A DNA stretch of 64,000 nucleotides from Gentiana macrophylla (GCA_026214975.1 JAOBSW010000585.1:1-64000), one strand, 5' to 3'. Shown: positions 8,907 to 21,400, numbered from the stretch's first letter. Notes: generated by a model from the letters alone, not told the origin. Numbers and translations: made by a program.

Positions 8907-9335
8907 CTGTTTGACCCAATGTAGCTGAAAATCAGGCTTGAAAAGCTTCTTCAACATAGAAATGTTAAAAAGATAACCACTAATAGAATCATTCTTCGTG
9001 ATGAGGTCTCTGTATTGAACCTTCTCATCATAAGCGGTCCGGTCAATCCCTTGATCATCGAAGAGGTGGGGAAGGTCTTGGTATAAGAAGTCAACCAACT
9101 TCTTCATATCTGTAGTTGATTTTGACGGGAGTTCTTCAACTAAGCTCAGTCGAACAACAATGCGTTCGAAATTCCGGTTGCTTTTAGTGAAAAAACTGTT
9201 GAATTTGTTGTCTTAAATGGGTGGAAGTAAGAAGATTGTGGGTGGTTTAGCTTTAGCGGTGAGGGGACGCCGGAAAGTGGTGCACCGGTGAGGAAATGGA
9301 CAGTGGATTTGGTTATATATTTGTGCAGTAGCCAT
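8907..9335 (-). CDS. HBP5: HBP5-like exon 1: transit peptide and start of DUF2358
   Basis: I place the start at 9335 (MATAQIYNQIHC) because that ATG is in frame with the domain. An upstream ATG at 9376 is in another frame. The first 60 or so residues are rich in Ser/Thr/Pro/Lys/Arg, as in a plastid transit peptide. The DUF2358 block follows: LVDFLYQDLPHLFDD, then KVQYRDLITKND and FQLHWVKQ. The exon ends in CAG before GTAAAA at 8906. An in-frame TAA at 9213-9215 interrupts the presequence; CAA to TAA would explain it. Without this stop the block is a full-length first exon. Confidence 0.75.
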
Positions 9336-9763
9336 GATAGTCGTTGGTTGCTAGCTTGGAAGGCGCTACAATTCAAACAGAGGAAAAGTTAGAGCAAATG
9401 AACAGATTGCAAACAAGAAGAAAGAAAAATAAATTTCTCACCGTCCTCACAATCGGGATAATGCCGTATGATTGAACAAACCCCTTTACCTTTTTGCAGA
9501 TTGCAGGAACAACAAAGTGCTGGTTTTTTTTTGTTTTTTTTCTTTTTCTCGTTTTTTTTGGGGAAACGATGAGTTTTTTTTTCTTTTTTCTGTGTTTAAG
9601 AGGAGAAACAACATAGAGCTAAACCCTATAATAATATTCAATTGCCTTGAGAGATTTTGAAGTTCAGATGCAAACAGAGATAATGGATGACAGAGGATTT
9701 CAATAAAAATTGATTCGTACACCGAACAAGTGCTCAAAATGAGCACAGAAAATGTGTATGAAC
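9336..9763. other. 5' flank of HBP5-like gene
   Basis: On the minus strand this is the upstream region. It contains CT/T-rich tracts (9520-9600 on the plus strand) that read as A/G-rich upstream DNA. There is no clear TATA box I would defend and no coding sequence. Confidence 0.4.
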
Positions 9764-10032
9764 TAGTGACGGATCCAGGAATTTTTTTCAGTGGGGGCCA
9801 AATTCAAAAAAAAATATTAAAAAACATACAACAGCCGGGTTTTGAACAAGTGACCTCATGTATAGTTATAATACTTTTAACCAATTGAACTAAATAAGCA
9901 ATTACACTAGGGTTTGTCTGAAATAATATACATACAGGATCTTTAATATTATTAGAGGGGTATACTAGTAACTTCACACGAAAAGTTGAGTGGGGGCCGT
10001 GCACCCCCCTCAATACACCGGGTCCGTCCCTG
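9764..10032. mobile_element. hAT-type MITE, 269 bp
   Basis: It is bounded by an identical 8-bp duplication GTATGAAC (9756-9763 and 10033-10040). The termini are imperfect inverted repeats, TAGTGACGGATCCAGG at the left and CCGGGTCCGTCCCTG at the right. An 8-bp duplication with (C/T)AG-type ends indicates the hAT superfamily. There is no coding capacity. The right part has an internal GGGGGCCGTGCACCCCCC inverted repeat. Confidence 0.88.
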
Positions 10033-10194
10033 GTATGAACCACATATTTATCTTGTCATATTGCACTGAAAATAAAACGATATTCCTGCTAAAAAAATTC
10101 AGCCATCAATTTTTAATTTTCTATGATGATGATGGGGATGATTTTTGTGTCCCCATCATCATTCATTTTAAATTGATAAGATTATATATATATA

Positions 10195-10225
10195 CTAGTA
10201 TTTCACACCGTGCAATACACGGTGT
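10195..10225 (-). mobile_element. Helitron 3' terminus
   Basis: On the minus strand an 8-bp hairpin (stem ACACCGTG 10205-10212, CACGGTGT 10218-10225, 5-nt loop) lies a few bases before CTAG at 10195-10198, followed by T. This is the classic Helitron 3' end. The matching 5' end would lie to the right. It is not identified, because the region is split by element B. Confidence 0.6.
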
Positions 10226-10317
10226 ATGCCCACTGCAGGTATGGGTGAAGTATAACATGATATATATTTGGGGCATAAACATATCGTAGATGAGATAGGT
10301 AGGATATATATATATGT

Positions 10318-10498
10318 GATCTAGAAAGAAAAAAAAACGGAGGCGATTTCGGAGGAGGTCGTTTGGAGGATGTCTTTCGGATGAGGTCGTTCTGAGGCGG
10401 TTTCGGAGGTCGTTCGGAGGTTTCGGAGGTCGTTCGGAGGCGGTTGAGGAGGTCGTTCGGAAACACAAATATATTGTACAGGAGATAGGGTAGGATAT
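10318..10498. repeat. Minisatellite, left fragment (CGGAGGTCGTTCGGA-type)
   Basis: Short tandem words 'cggaggtcgttcgg' and 'gaggcggtt' repeat with variation. The same block resumes at 24211 after element B, which inserted into this array. The region reads as proline/arginine-rich ORFs on the minus strand; these are by-products of the repeat. Confidence 0.8.
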
Positions 10499-12199
10499 TG
10501 TTGGACTTATTTCTTAGTTTTGATGATGAGTGCCATACTAGCTGTTATAGTGCAAAGGCAAAAAGATGTCTAGATAAAATGTATAGGTTTATTAGAGTTT
10601 GATTCATAAATAGGTTTGATCAAACAAGCAATAAAAGTGGCGTTGATCGCTTATCACAGGACTGGTTCAGGTCGAGAGGGTAGATAGGTCGATGGACTCG
10701 GTCTGCAACTCGCCAAGACCAAGATCAAGGCCGAGGGTTCAAACTCGGTGAAATGAAGGCTAAGGGATCAAACTTAGTATTTAATGTCAAGGATATGGAA
10801 TCGAGAATTTAGGCAAGTCTGTGATGACCTAAATCGATTACATATACCTTGTGTAGTAAGGTCTAAGTTCCACAAGTTGGATGATGTTTGGAACTTAGTT
10901 ATACTTTAAATGATGTAATCTAACTTCACAAACAAAAGTTGGATAAAAGGATTCAAATTTGCATTATATTTCTGAGACAAAAATATGATGTTCAAACAGA
11001 TCGATTGGTTTTACAAAACAGATCGATGAACCTGCCGATATATACCTCGATTAATTCAAGATTATTGGGAAGTTACATGGATAAGAAACGACCAACTACC
11101 TCGACTTATCAAGCAAATCAAAGGCCGAGATTAAAAGACGTTGGGATGATCCATACTTTTATCCATTGGATACAAGTCAAAGGGTGGACAGATCAGCTTT
11201 GTCAAAAGTAATCCCGACAAAGGTCACCCTATGAATAGTGATGAACGCAAGTGAGGATGGGACAAATACAAGGAACGGTCACATTTGAATTTCAAATTCA
11301 AGTCACATGCATTCCTACCTATAAATAGAGGACTTTCAGCAAATCAAGAAGATATGGATGAATTTTTGGAATAAACTTCAAGTGATAACATTGAGTGAAA
11401 AACACCTGCTTGAACTTATCGAGCTTAAGGGCTTTGATCTAGTTATTTTCTTCAAGTGCATTTCGTGTTCAAGCCGCATCAAGCATACACACTTGAAGAC
11501 CGCAAGTTTGATTATATCATCCTAATCAAGTGCTTTGCAATGAATCATTTACTTGATTCAATCTTTATTTTATAAAGAACCTCTTGAAGACAGTGAAGCA
11601 TCATTTTGGTGTGAAAGATCGTTGTTTGTGGTGGAGTGGTGAAGAGGCAATTCTACCCTTCAAGGACCGGTGGAAGACTCAGAGCAAGCAATCCTACTGC
11701 TCCCCGGCCAGTTTGTGAAGCCATAGTTATTGGTGAAGGACAAGCAACCTAGGATTCTTTGTAACAGATAACTCAAAGATCACTAGTGAATTTCCTCCAA
11801 CATCACAGAGAAGAGTGGACGACAGGATTACATCACCTGGAACCACTATAAAAATCTCTCTACTTACTTTAATGCATTTACTTTCGCACTTAGTCATTAT
11901 TCATATCAACCGTTGAATCTAGCAAATGAAATCACACACATACACTAATGAGTATATCTAATACTTAGTAACATATTTAACAACAAGTAACAAGGCTTAA
12001 TTTCGATATTATTCCATTGCACAAATTCAAACAAAATCGAATCGTCGTGAGACTCATCGCTTATCAAAGAAAGTTATCGAGGTCTCAAACAAACTATCAA
12101 GTATCAGCAGTGAAGTTGTAGAATTTGTTAACTCAAAGTTTTAAGTGTTAAGTTTATTCACCCCTCTAAACTTAACTAAAGCCTTTTCAAGGACCAACA
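10499..12199 (+). repeat. Element B 5' LTR
   Basis: 1,701 bp, TGTTGGACTT ... GGACCAACA. A TATA box CTATAAATAGAG lies at 11319-11330, with a CAAATTCAAGTCACATGC upstream block kept in both LTRs. The right LTR has the same element at about 23308. Confidence 0.95.
11319..11330 (+). promoter_or_regulatory. Element B LTR TATA box
   Basis: CTATAAATAGAG, the only good TATA match in the middle of the LTR. It is preserved in the 3' LTR. Transcription would start about 30 bp downstream. Confidence 0.6.
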
Positions 12200-12214
12200 A
12201 TTGGTATCGGAGCA
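12200..12214 (+). other. Element B primer-binding site
   Basis: ATTGGTATCGGAGCA follows the LTR directly. It matches the initiator-Met tRNA complement TGGTATCAGAGC except for A to G within CAG. Element D has the same variant. Confidence 0.75.
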
Positions 12215-12305
12215 AAGGCTTCGCATTCGAAGGAATCCTACTTGTTGTGCTTGTGAAAATTCTTTAAAACTTTCTTTCAAGTTCTCGATTTTCAAGACTT
12301 GCATC

Positions 12306-14610
12306 ATGGATAACACACACAAGATGCTAGAACCATGTTGATGTGCTCTCTTGATAGATTTGATGAGTATAAACGTCGAATGCGAGGCATATCTTGCTGC
12401 TACTCATGATGAGATGATGGATGTACTAATCGAAGGACCACCTGAGATTACAAAGGCAGAATAAAGTGGGTGATGAATCGAGTACATTCTAAACCAAAGA
12501 GAGAATGGAATGCGAAGACAGTGAAAAGAGCAAACCTCAACAACATTGCTATTGATATCATCTACGTAACCTTGGATATCAATATGTACATGAAAGTCAA
12601 AGATTGCAAGATCGCAAAGGAACTTTGGGATAAGATTCACTTAATCTGTGAAGGCACCGATGCAATAAAGAAGAACAAAATCAGTGTGGCCTAAAAGATT
12701 TCAAAAGTTCAAAATGCTACCTAATGAAACCATTGAGCAAATGGAGTCCAGATTCAATGCAATCTTAGATGAACTTACTCTTTGAGTGTAAGTTATTCAA
12801 AAGAGAAGTAAACACCAAAATCTTGGAAGCTTTACCTGCGCAAGAGATGTTTGGAAAATGAAGGTGATCGCAATTGAAGAAATGAGAAAGTCGCATGAAG
12901 AAGACACCTTCAAACTGCTTCTCGATCTTAAGGCCTATGAATTTAGCAAGAAGCTAGTGCCTCGAAATCAAAAGGAAGAGCCAAAGACCATCTGCATTGG
13001 TGCTTCACATCATGAAGAAACATCAGGAGGACAGGATGATATGCTAGATGAAATGCAAGAGCAAATTGCCCTACTTGAGCAAGAAAATCGAATGATGAAG
13101 ACCTGGAAAGGCCCCTACAAGAAATTTCACAAAGAGGCCTACTTGAAAGAAGGAAAGAAGAACCAAAGAAAGATAATGACTATCTATGCTTTCATTGCAA
13201 GAAACCGTGACACTTAGGACTGATTGTCCCGAGTTGAAACAAGGCAAGGAACTCGATTATCTTTGCTTCAATCGTAAGAAGCCTGGACATTTTAGACTGA
13301 TTGTCCGGACTCATCAAGACCAAGAGTCAACAAAGGAGACATGGCAAGAAGGCTATGGTTCTTTGAAGATGAATCAGGATATGAAGTGGAATCGAAAAGG
13401 AAATGAATCGGATGACACAAAGACCAAGTTGTCGATATGGAGGATTATGCTTTGATGGCCAATATGGATGGCGAGGAGGTATACAACATCGTATCTATAA
13501 ACACTCCTACGGAAGTGATTGTGAATCAACTTTGTGGTTCAAATCCTAGAAATTCGACAACAATGAGACTTTGGATGCCATCCTTAATCAACTAAGGATA
13601 ATACAACTGGTTATGAGATTGTGAAGGTGAAAAAGAGGCTCTTGAGTTAGAAGTTGGAAGATTGAAAGCTGAATTAAGGGTTTTCAAAGGTAAGGAAAAA
13701 GATGTTGGATGAGAATCAAGATAAGTCTCATTTGAACATCCAGCTGACCTCTGAATTTGTCGAACCATCTTGTTCCAATCATCGCATACAAATCAGAAAG
13801 CCTTATGGAGATAGAATCGGGCTTGATTTGGAACTCAAGAATCTAACAAGAGTGGATCCAAGAAGGCTCTCTCGAACCTAGTACTGTAATTGGTCCTAAG
13901 TTTGTGCCTGCACTAGATCCATCTCCCAATAAAGGTCTTGCCAAGCAAGTAAAACCAAATGAGAATGCCTCAAGAAGCAAAATCGAAGTCTCAGAAGTCA
14001 ACGACTCCTAGTAAAAGAATAAATCCAAAAATAGATCTTTGTGCCTTCTAAGTCAGCTTGATAGCGCACTGCTACCAAGTCTGCTTTGGACCACAAAAGG
14101 AAAGAAAGCAGAAATATTCCAAGAATAAGAATCCTAAATCCAAAAATGTTGATCATTCAAGGGATACTTATCTCAGGGGGAAAGGTAGACTGTTCCCGCC
14201 GATAATGATTGGAATATTCTCGCATCTAATGCTAGAAACAGTCAAGATAACCATACTACTAGGGTAAAACCTAGGCAATGGAATCAAAGAGAGGACTTAC
14301 ACAAGACCTCAAAGAGACTCCATATTACTGGTGGTCGTTCTAATAGACAAAGACACCTATGGTTATGCAAATGTTTCTAATAACAAGAATCATTTCAAAC
14401 AAACATTATGTACCAAAAGGCCATAAAACATATGTGGTTCCTACACACAACTCTTTGTTAGAACTTATGGATGTGTGGAATACATGTATGAACCAAAGTA
14501 TGAACCAAAGTATGACACATTTAGAGAAGACCTTATGGAAACATACCAAGGGTCATGCTTACATCGACCACTATGGACCCAAACAGGTTTGGGTACCTAA
14601 AATGCATTAA
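12306..14610 (+). pseudogene. Element B gag
   Basis: Starts near ATGGATAACACACAC (12306). Frames 12470-12694, 12858-13217 and 13186-13455 carry the UBN2-type capsid text (KECTIAKELWDKI-like, EMRKSHEEDTFKLLLDLKAY). Two tandem CCHC zinc knuckles lie at about 13184-13240 and 13260-13310 (CFHCKKP.H and CFNRKKPGHF). A Lys/Gln-rich tail follows to 14610. There are stops and shifts roughly every 100-300 bp. One knuckle has Gly replaced by TGA. Confidence 0.75.
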
Positions 14611-14622
14611 CTTTGTTTTGTA

Positions 14623-14960
14623 GGGTGTCTGGTACTTTGACAGTGGATGTTCCAGACACATGACAAAGAATAAGCACTGTCTATCAAACTTTGTAGCAAA
14701 AGATGGTCCAAGGGTGAATTTTGGCAACAAAAATACACCTGGTTATACAAGAGGATATGGCACACTTATCCAGAAATGGACTTACAATCAAGAATGTTGC
14801 ATATGTGGAAGGATTGGATTACAACTTCTGCCGAGTTAATTGGACAATTACGTGATATGGGATACAAGGTCACTTTTGACAAAAACAATTGTATTGTCAT
14901 TAGTGAAAGAGGTGATCAAGTTGTACTTGGTTGGTAGAAGGCAAACAGAACATGTATGTT
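14623..14960 (+). pseudogene. Element B protease and pre-integrase
   Basis: VWYFDSGCSRHMTKNKH is the aspartic protease active site (D-S-G) with the His/Met context typical of Copia. GNKNTPGYTRGYGTL-like and TIKNVAYVEGLDYNF text follows in broken frames, matching element D at 49049-49624. Confidence 0.75.
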
Positions 14961-15800
14961 GTGGATTGGTCTCATCTGCAGATTCGAAATCGCTGCTGAT
15001 TGTGCATACCAAATCGAACTCAATTGGTTATGGCACAAGAAGTTAAATCATCTAAATTTTGATGATATTAATCGGTTAGTGAAGAAGAAGTTAGTGGTTG
15101 GTTTACCCGAGATCACATTCAAGAAGGATGCTATCCGTGATGCATGTCGGCCAAGGTAAACAGATAAAGTCAAGTTTCAAGTCAAAGACTAAACAATCAA
15201 CTAACAGAGTGTTGGAGCTTATGCACATGGATCTTTTGGACCAATAACTCCAACAAGTGTGACAGAAAGAAATACACCTTAGTGGTTGTGGATGATTTTT
15301 CTAGATACACTTGGGTGATATTCATGAACAAGAAAAGTGAGACACTCCAAAGCATGCCTAATCTTTTGAAGAGATTACAAAATGAGAAAATCTTAATGAT
15401 CATAAAGATAAGATCGGATCGAGGTATTGAATTTCTCAACAAAGTTATAAGAGAATATTGTGAATGAATGGTGTACTTCATCAACTTGTCAGTCTTTGGT
15501 ACACCTCACCAAAATGGGGTTCTTTGAAAAAAAAACAGGACTTTAAAGGAAGCGGGAAGAACAATGATTTGTGAAGCATTGCTACTGAAAGATATTGAAA
15601 TCAAGCAAAGAATACAAGAGATGCTATACACAAAATAGAACATCAAGAAACAAGAAGTCTTGAAGACACCTTATGAGGTTTGGAATGGAAGGAAACCTAA
15701 CATATCCTATTTCCATCCATTTGAAGTAAATGTTTTATTCTAAATCACAAAGTTCATTTGAAGACATTCCAACCAAAATCGATGAAGGCATATTCTTGGG
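14956..15800 (+). pseudogene. Element B integrase
   Basis: The frame 14956-15159 gives the zinc-finger region (LWHKKLNHLNFDDINRLV, then DACRPR, where the second Cys pair should be). The frame 15282-15467 gives the core VVDDFSRYTWVIFM and IRSDRGIEFLNKVI, holding two catalytic Asp. QNGVL..KKNRTLKEAGRTM-like text near 15510-15560 holds the Glu region. Frame changes separate the blocks. Confidence 0.8.
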
Positions 15801-16213
15801 ATATTCTTGATCACAGAGCATTCAGTCTTGAACAAGAGGTCACTAAAACATGAAGAAACAATCCATGTTGTGTTTGATGAACCTAAGTTTCTTGGAATGG
15901 AAGATGAAGATCATGAACCTGCTAAGAATCAACAAGTCACTGATCCAGATTGTGTTGAAGTTTTGGAAAGATTCAATGACTTAAAAGTTTCGACATCGCC
16001 TCTCTTGAACACCCGCCGACAATGTTATCGATGCAACAATGAAGCAATTCAAGGATCTCACGACCACGTAGAAGAAACTACAATGAGACCCTATCAAGAT
16101 GATGTTCTGAAAATCAAAATAACCAAAATCCACAATGGTTAAGGAATCACCTCTTTGAACAAGTAATTGGCAATGTACGCAAGGTGTGAGGACTAGAAGA
16201 CAACCTGGAAGCT

Positions 16214-17110
16214 ATGTTTACTTGTTTTCTATCTCAAATGGAACCCAAAGTTGTTGAAGAAGCAATTTCAGATCCAGATTGGATAATTGCTATGCAAGAA
16301 GAATTAAATGAATTTGAAAGAAATCAAGTTTGGACACTAGTTGAAAGGCCAAGTCATGCAAATATCATTGGTACTAAATGGGTATATAGAAATAAACTTG
16401 ATGAATCTGGTACCATTGTAAGAAATAAGGCCAGACTAGTTGCAAAAGGCTATTCTCAAGCAGAAGGAATAGATTTTGATGAAACATATGCACTGTTGCA
16501 AGATTGGAAGCTATCGACTATTCTTGGCACATCTTTGCATATAAGAACTTCAAAGTATATCAAATGGATGTCAAGAGTGCATTTTTGAATGGTATCCTAG
16601 AGGAGGAAGTGTATGTTCAAAGAACCTCCTGGATTTGAAGTTAAAGATCAAGAAGATAAAGTGTATAGACTCAACAAGGCACTTTATGGATTGAAACAAG
16701 CACCAAGAGCATGGTATGAGACTCTATCTCAATTCTTGGTGGACAATGGTTTTACAAAAGGACCATTGACAAGACACTTTTCGAGAATCAGTGAAGGAAA
16801 GCACCACTTTGGTACAAATTTATGTGGATGACATAATTTTTGGTTCGAGAATGATTTACTTTGTGAAAAGTTTGCAAATCTAATGGAGAGCAAATTCCAA
16901 ATGAGTATGATGGGAGAAATGAATTACTTCTTGGGATTGCAAGTTAAGCAGATTGAAAGATGGAATCTTCATTCATCAAACCAAGTATACCAAAGAGTTG
17001 TTGAAGAAATTTGGTATGGAAAACAAAGACTAAGAGCTCAACTCCTATGAGTACAAACATCGATTGGATGAAGATAAAGAAGGCAAAGATGTTGATCGGA
17101 CTTTGTACTG
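16214..17110 (+). pseudogene. Element B reverse transcriptase
   Basis: 16214-16588: [38 protein letters not shown] and [20 protein letters not shown]. 16613-16831: PPGFEVKDQEDKVYRL and [20 protein letters not shown]. The YVDD box is readable near 16822 (IYVDDIIFG in another frame). The sequence closely parallels element D's RT. Two or more frameshifts are present. Confidence 0.85.
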
Positions 17111-17114
17111 AAGG

Positions 17115-17761
17115 ATGATAGGCGATCTCTTTGTATCTCATCGCCAAGCCAGACTGATATATCCTTTCTTTGTAGGTGTTTGTGCAAGATTTCAATCCAA
17201 ACCTAAAGAAAGTCATTGGAGGTTTGTCAAAAGAGTTCTTAAGTATCTAAAAGAGACTGCAGGAGTAGGAATATGGTATTCCAAGGAAGGAAGCTTCAAG
17301 GTAATATCCTACTCAGATTCTCGATTATCTTTGGATGCAAGATTGATAGAAAAAGCACCTCAGAACACCGCCGGTTAATGGGAAATAGAGTGGTCTCTGG
17401 TTTAGCAAGAAGCAATTCTATTTCAACTTCCACTCGCTTGAAAAGTTGAATACATTCTTCTTTGGAAGTTCTTTGTGCACAAGTACTATGGCTAAGAAAA
17501 CAATTAAGGGATTATGGAATTGAAGAAAGGGACATTCCAATCATGTGTGACAACACAAGTGCAATTGCAATCACAGAAAATCCTGTTTTGCATTCAAGAA
17601 CCAAGCACATTGATGTGACACATCATTTTATAAGAGATCATGTTGAAAAGAAAGATGTGGTGGTTCTATACATTCCTACTGAAGATCAACTTGCTGATAT
17701 TTTCACTAAGCCACTTGATAGTGAAAGATTTGCCAAATTAAGGATGAACTTGGAATTATAA
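17115..17761 (+). pseudogene. Element B RNase H and pol end
   Basis: GVCARFQSKPKESHW, RVLKYLKETAGVGIWY and SYSDSRLSLDARL cover the first half (the Asp region). A frame from 17462 gives WLRKQLRDYGIEERDIPIMC, DNTSAIAITENPVLHSRTKH and DQLADIFTKPLDSERFAKLR, ending at a TAA at 17759. This is the end of pol. Confidence 0.85.
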
Positions 17762-17796
17762 AGATTGGTCGATATTCACAGTTGTAATCGAATTCA

Positions 17797-17962
17797 CCAA
17801 GGGATTAGTCTTTGCTATGTTGGGTGAGCTCACTTAGCAGATTAGTCATTGGTATCAACAATTCCATGTACTTATGTTTGAACAATTGAGCAAATGAGGT
17901 TGCCAAGGGATTGGTCTTTGTCATGTTGGGTGAGCTCACTTGACGGATCGATCATTGGTATT
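17797..17962 (+). repeat. Duplicated conserved box after pol
   Basis: Two 60-bp copies (17797-17858 and 17903-17962) start 106 bp apart. In copy 1, GATTAGTC (17803-17810) and a second GATTAGTC (17840-17847) flank the palindrome GTGAGCTCAC (17824-17833). A single copy occurs at the same place in element D (46431-46492). Confidence 0.7.
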
Positions 17963-18421
17963 AAACTTCATCTTGTATTATCAATTGAACAAAACAAGGA
18001 GAAAACAAGGATCAAGAGAGTCACTTTGTCGCCAAGTTGTGAAGCACATTATCGCCAGATCGCCGAGCCCACCTGTTGAGAGATACCCCTCTTTGAATGG
18101 AACGTTACTCGGTCAAAGTTATTTAGGTCAAAAGCGATTTGGCGGGATATTTATTTTATCCATTATTACTACGATTAAACCATCCAACGGTTACAAGCGT
18201 TATGGAGGAGTAGTGGACCACGTGTCAAGACAAACATTTAATCGATTTAATCGTGGTTACCTCAATGTACGTGGCGTGTGATTTCAACTACCCAATCGCC
18301 TATATAATCAAATCTGTTATTTAGCGATTCACCACTTGCAATTTCTGCTTTATCTCTGCAAAATCTACTTCGTGTGAACACAGATTTGAGAGCAACTTTT
18401 CTTCATCCTTTTCTTATTTCA

Positions 18422-21400
18422 ATGGTGGAAAAGATTGAGGTTCAAATCGAATCAAGCCAAAGTGTAAGAGGCTATGTTGTTGATGCAAATCAAACAGAGC
18501 TGGCCATTAATATAGGTCGAAGAATAAGAAGATTTGCAGGACTGGAGAATATACTCAACATCAGATTAGAAACGATATCATACACCAATGTTATTGATTT
18601 CTGGAAGAATATGGTTATAGAAGAAGGAACTGAAGCTTTCAAAACCACTGTGAATGGTGAGGAGCTTGTAATCTCCTCCAGTCTGCTGAGACAAGTGTTT
18701 GGTTTTGAAGAAGTTGTTGATGGTTCAGTCAATCCTGAAGCTATGGGATTGGACAAGATGGCTTTTGTAGATCAGATCAAGACAGATGCAACTATCAAAT
18801 CGCATTACAGGCATCAAGCTGCAGAAACATTGGCATTGAATATCGTCTGTGAGCAAGCTCATTGCAAAGAACATACTTGGGCTAGTTGGCGTATGGATAC
18901 TCTATCGGACCCAAGATAAAGCGATGATTATCATCTGCAGGAGCATGAAGTTTGACTGGGCTAGGTACTTTATTCATTATATGAAGAAAGTTGCGAAGGA
19001 GGACAAACTAGGGAAAAGGAAATCAAAGGCCTTACCCTTAGGTTTGATGATTCAGACCCTGTTGAATCACTTGGAGGTTCGACCTTGAACGATTGACATA
19101 AATCACCGAGATACAAAAGGAGATTGATTATGCAATTCTGGACTTGATGATGATGAAGAGATTCTTTGGAGAGGTGGCTGTGATGATAATGATGATGGAG
19201 ATGATGGTAATGATTTGGTGGTGAGCGAGTTCAGCAAACCAAGAAGATATCCATCAAAACTCTTTGTACCAAAGAAAATCACTGAAAGAGAAAGAAGAGT
19301 GTCTTGATGTTAGAAAGACTACGAAGTCTTGAAATCAAAAAGAACAAGGAAGGAAACAAAGATGCAGGTGATGAGTCTTTGAGGTCAAGTGGAGGTTACT
19401 GACCCTGCTGTGGCTTCAAGAAAAACTGTTGGAGAAATTTTTAGAGAACAACAGAAGGAAGCTAGTAGAAAAAGAAAATTGACTAGAAAAGTTGATAATG
19501 ATGAACCCCTATCCAAGAGGATGAAGGAGGTTACCAAAAAGAAGATATATGGCAAGGAAAAGAGTTAAAAACTTGGAAGCTCAAAGAGTCCAAGAGGAAG
19601 CACCAGTAGAGAAGAGGAAGAAGAATTTGTTGAGGGTGAGCCTCTAACTATCATTCCACCGGTTGTTATCGGTGATTCCTCAAATGAAGAAGTTATCAAG
19701 TCTCGATGATTGAGCAGGTTGTTGTTTTTGAGCAATCAGAGGATGTCAAAGCAGCTTCTCGACCCTGAGCTCTTTGTAGTATCCATCGAAGAACCACAAC
19801 AAACCACCGAACTCGAACTCTCTTTGTGGTGGTTGACGAGGTGATTGGAGACTTGGTTGAAGACCCTGCAAATTTGGCAATAGTTCAGGGGTGGGGAAGA
19901 GCGATCTCATTGCTAACCTGTGATGAGCATGTAAGTCGGGGGAACCAAGTGTGATCTGAGATGGAAGTAGTAGGTACAAATGTACAATCACAAACAACTC
20001 TTGACTTTCAAACATCTGTAGAAGATACCATGAATCGCTTGTTGGAACCTTTGGAGGTCAACAAGCTCATGGAGTCGCTCTCGGGGAGATCTTTTATGCC
20101 ATTTGAAAGGCATGTGAAAAGAGCAAGAAAATCGAAGAGTATGTGGATCCCAAACTTCACAAATTGTCGATTACTTCAGTGGAAGTTTGGGTTCTACAAA
20201 AGACAAAACCAATTTGCTCAACCAATGACAAATTTTGAAGAATGGGTTTTTGACAAGTTGGGAGTGGAAAACTTCTTTGGATCTCGATTGATACAACCTT
20301 GCCGCAATCAAGAGGCGATGGATCTGTTTGATGAGCAATGAAGGAGGAGGGTATCAAATTTAGAGATCCAAGAGATGGTCTGATGATTCTTCTTCATCAT
20401 CGAGATAGTAGAGGAGATTTTCCCTCTGGACCGGGAGAATCAAGTGGGGCTGCACTAACACATGTACCATCCGCATAACAGATCCATCGATCTTTGGGTA
20501 GATCTGCTTTGAGGCAAGAGATGGAGAAATGGATGAGGATCTACAAGATCTCACCATGGATGATCTAGAAGCACTAATCACTGAGGGAATTACATTGAGT
20601 GCTGGTAGGCTGACTGATGAACCAAGCAAATTTCATGTTGTAGAGCCTACTGCACAACCTGAAGATGTACTGAATCTTGATTTGGATGTGGAAAAGACCA
20701 TCGACTTGATGAACCAAGTGCTAGTTACGAGGAATCCATTGAATATCAAAGTGGATTTGACTTTGAAGAGATTCTCACCAAAATCGCCATGATTCGACCA
20801 AGATTGGTCATGCGAAGGTTTCAAGTGGATAATGAAACCATATTTAATCCAGGAAATTGAAGAGGAGGCATGGTTCTTCTTGAGGTACAAACAAAGACTG
20901 GACAAAGGTTGGAACAGTGAGGAGTACAGTTTGAGTGTCAAACAAAGACTGGACAAAGGTTGGAACCAGAGTTGGGTATGGAGAACCCCTGTTGTTGATG
21001 AGGTCTTCAGTAGTGGAACACTTTGGAGCCAAGGCCATCTGTAGGGAAGGATAGTCACAGATCTTGTTAATGAGGATGAGCAATTTCTTTGGACTATGAC
21101 TACAATGATGAAGAATTTCAAATTTTTGGAGAAGAAGAAGTTGTTGAAGAACACCGCACAAGATCCTATCCTTGAAGATGTTCTTGGTGCAATGGTTGAG
21201 GAAGGACCTCCCTGTGGGAGAGATATGAGTAGAGCCATGGTCATCGGCAGACAATGAGCACAATATAGAGTTGAGGAGCTCTTGATGGATCTACTAACAT
21301 GATAGAATGGCCAGTGGAATGCCAATTGAGGTTGTCAATGAGTTAAGAACTGCATGCGAAATGACATGCAACGATTAAGAACTCAATTGGACAGTAAGAA

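Larger units (their letters stand above)
3533..9335 (-). pseudogene. HBP5: HBP5-like SOUL heme-binding gene with DUF2358, broken as read
   Basis: Seven coding blocks on the minus strand match, in order, the plant protein represented by Arabidopsis At5g20140 (HBP5): a plastid transit peptide, a DUF2358 domain and a C-terminal SOUL heme-binding domain. SOUL proteins bind tetrapyrroles and are linked to plastid heme/tetrapyrrole handling. Blocks: 8907-9335, 8704-8825, 8542-8610, 8237-8308, 4072-4154, 3826-3956, 3533-3746. Most junctions have GT/AG borders. Element A lies in the intron 4155-8236. Problems as read: stop at 9213-9215, stop at 3875-3877, scrambled frames in the last block, a phase mismatch between blocks 2 and 3, and no terminal exon (expected to start RNEV) between 1 and 3532. 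Several lesions sit at CTG/CAG sites and may be sequence errors, so 'pseudogene' is provisional. Confidence 0.8.
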
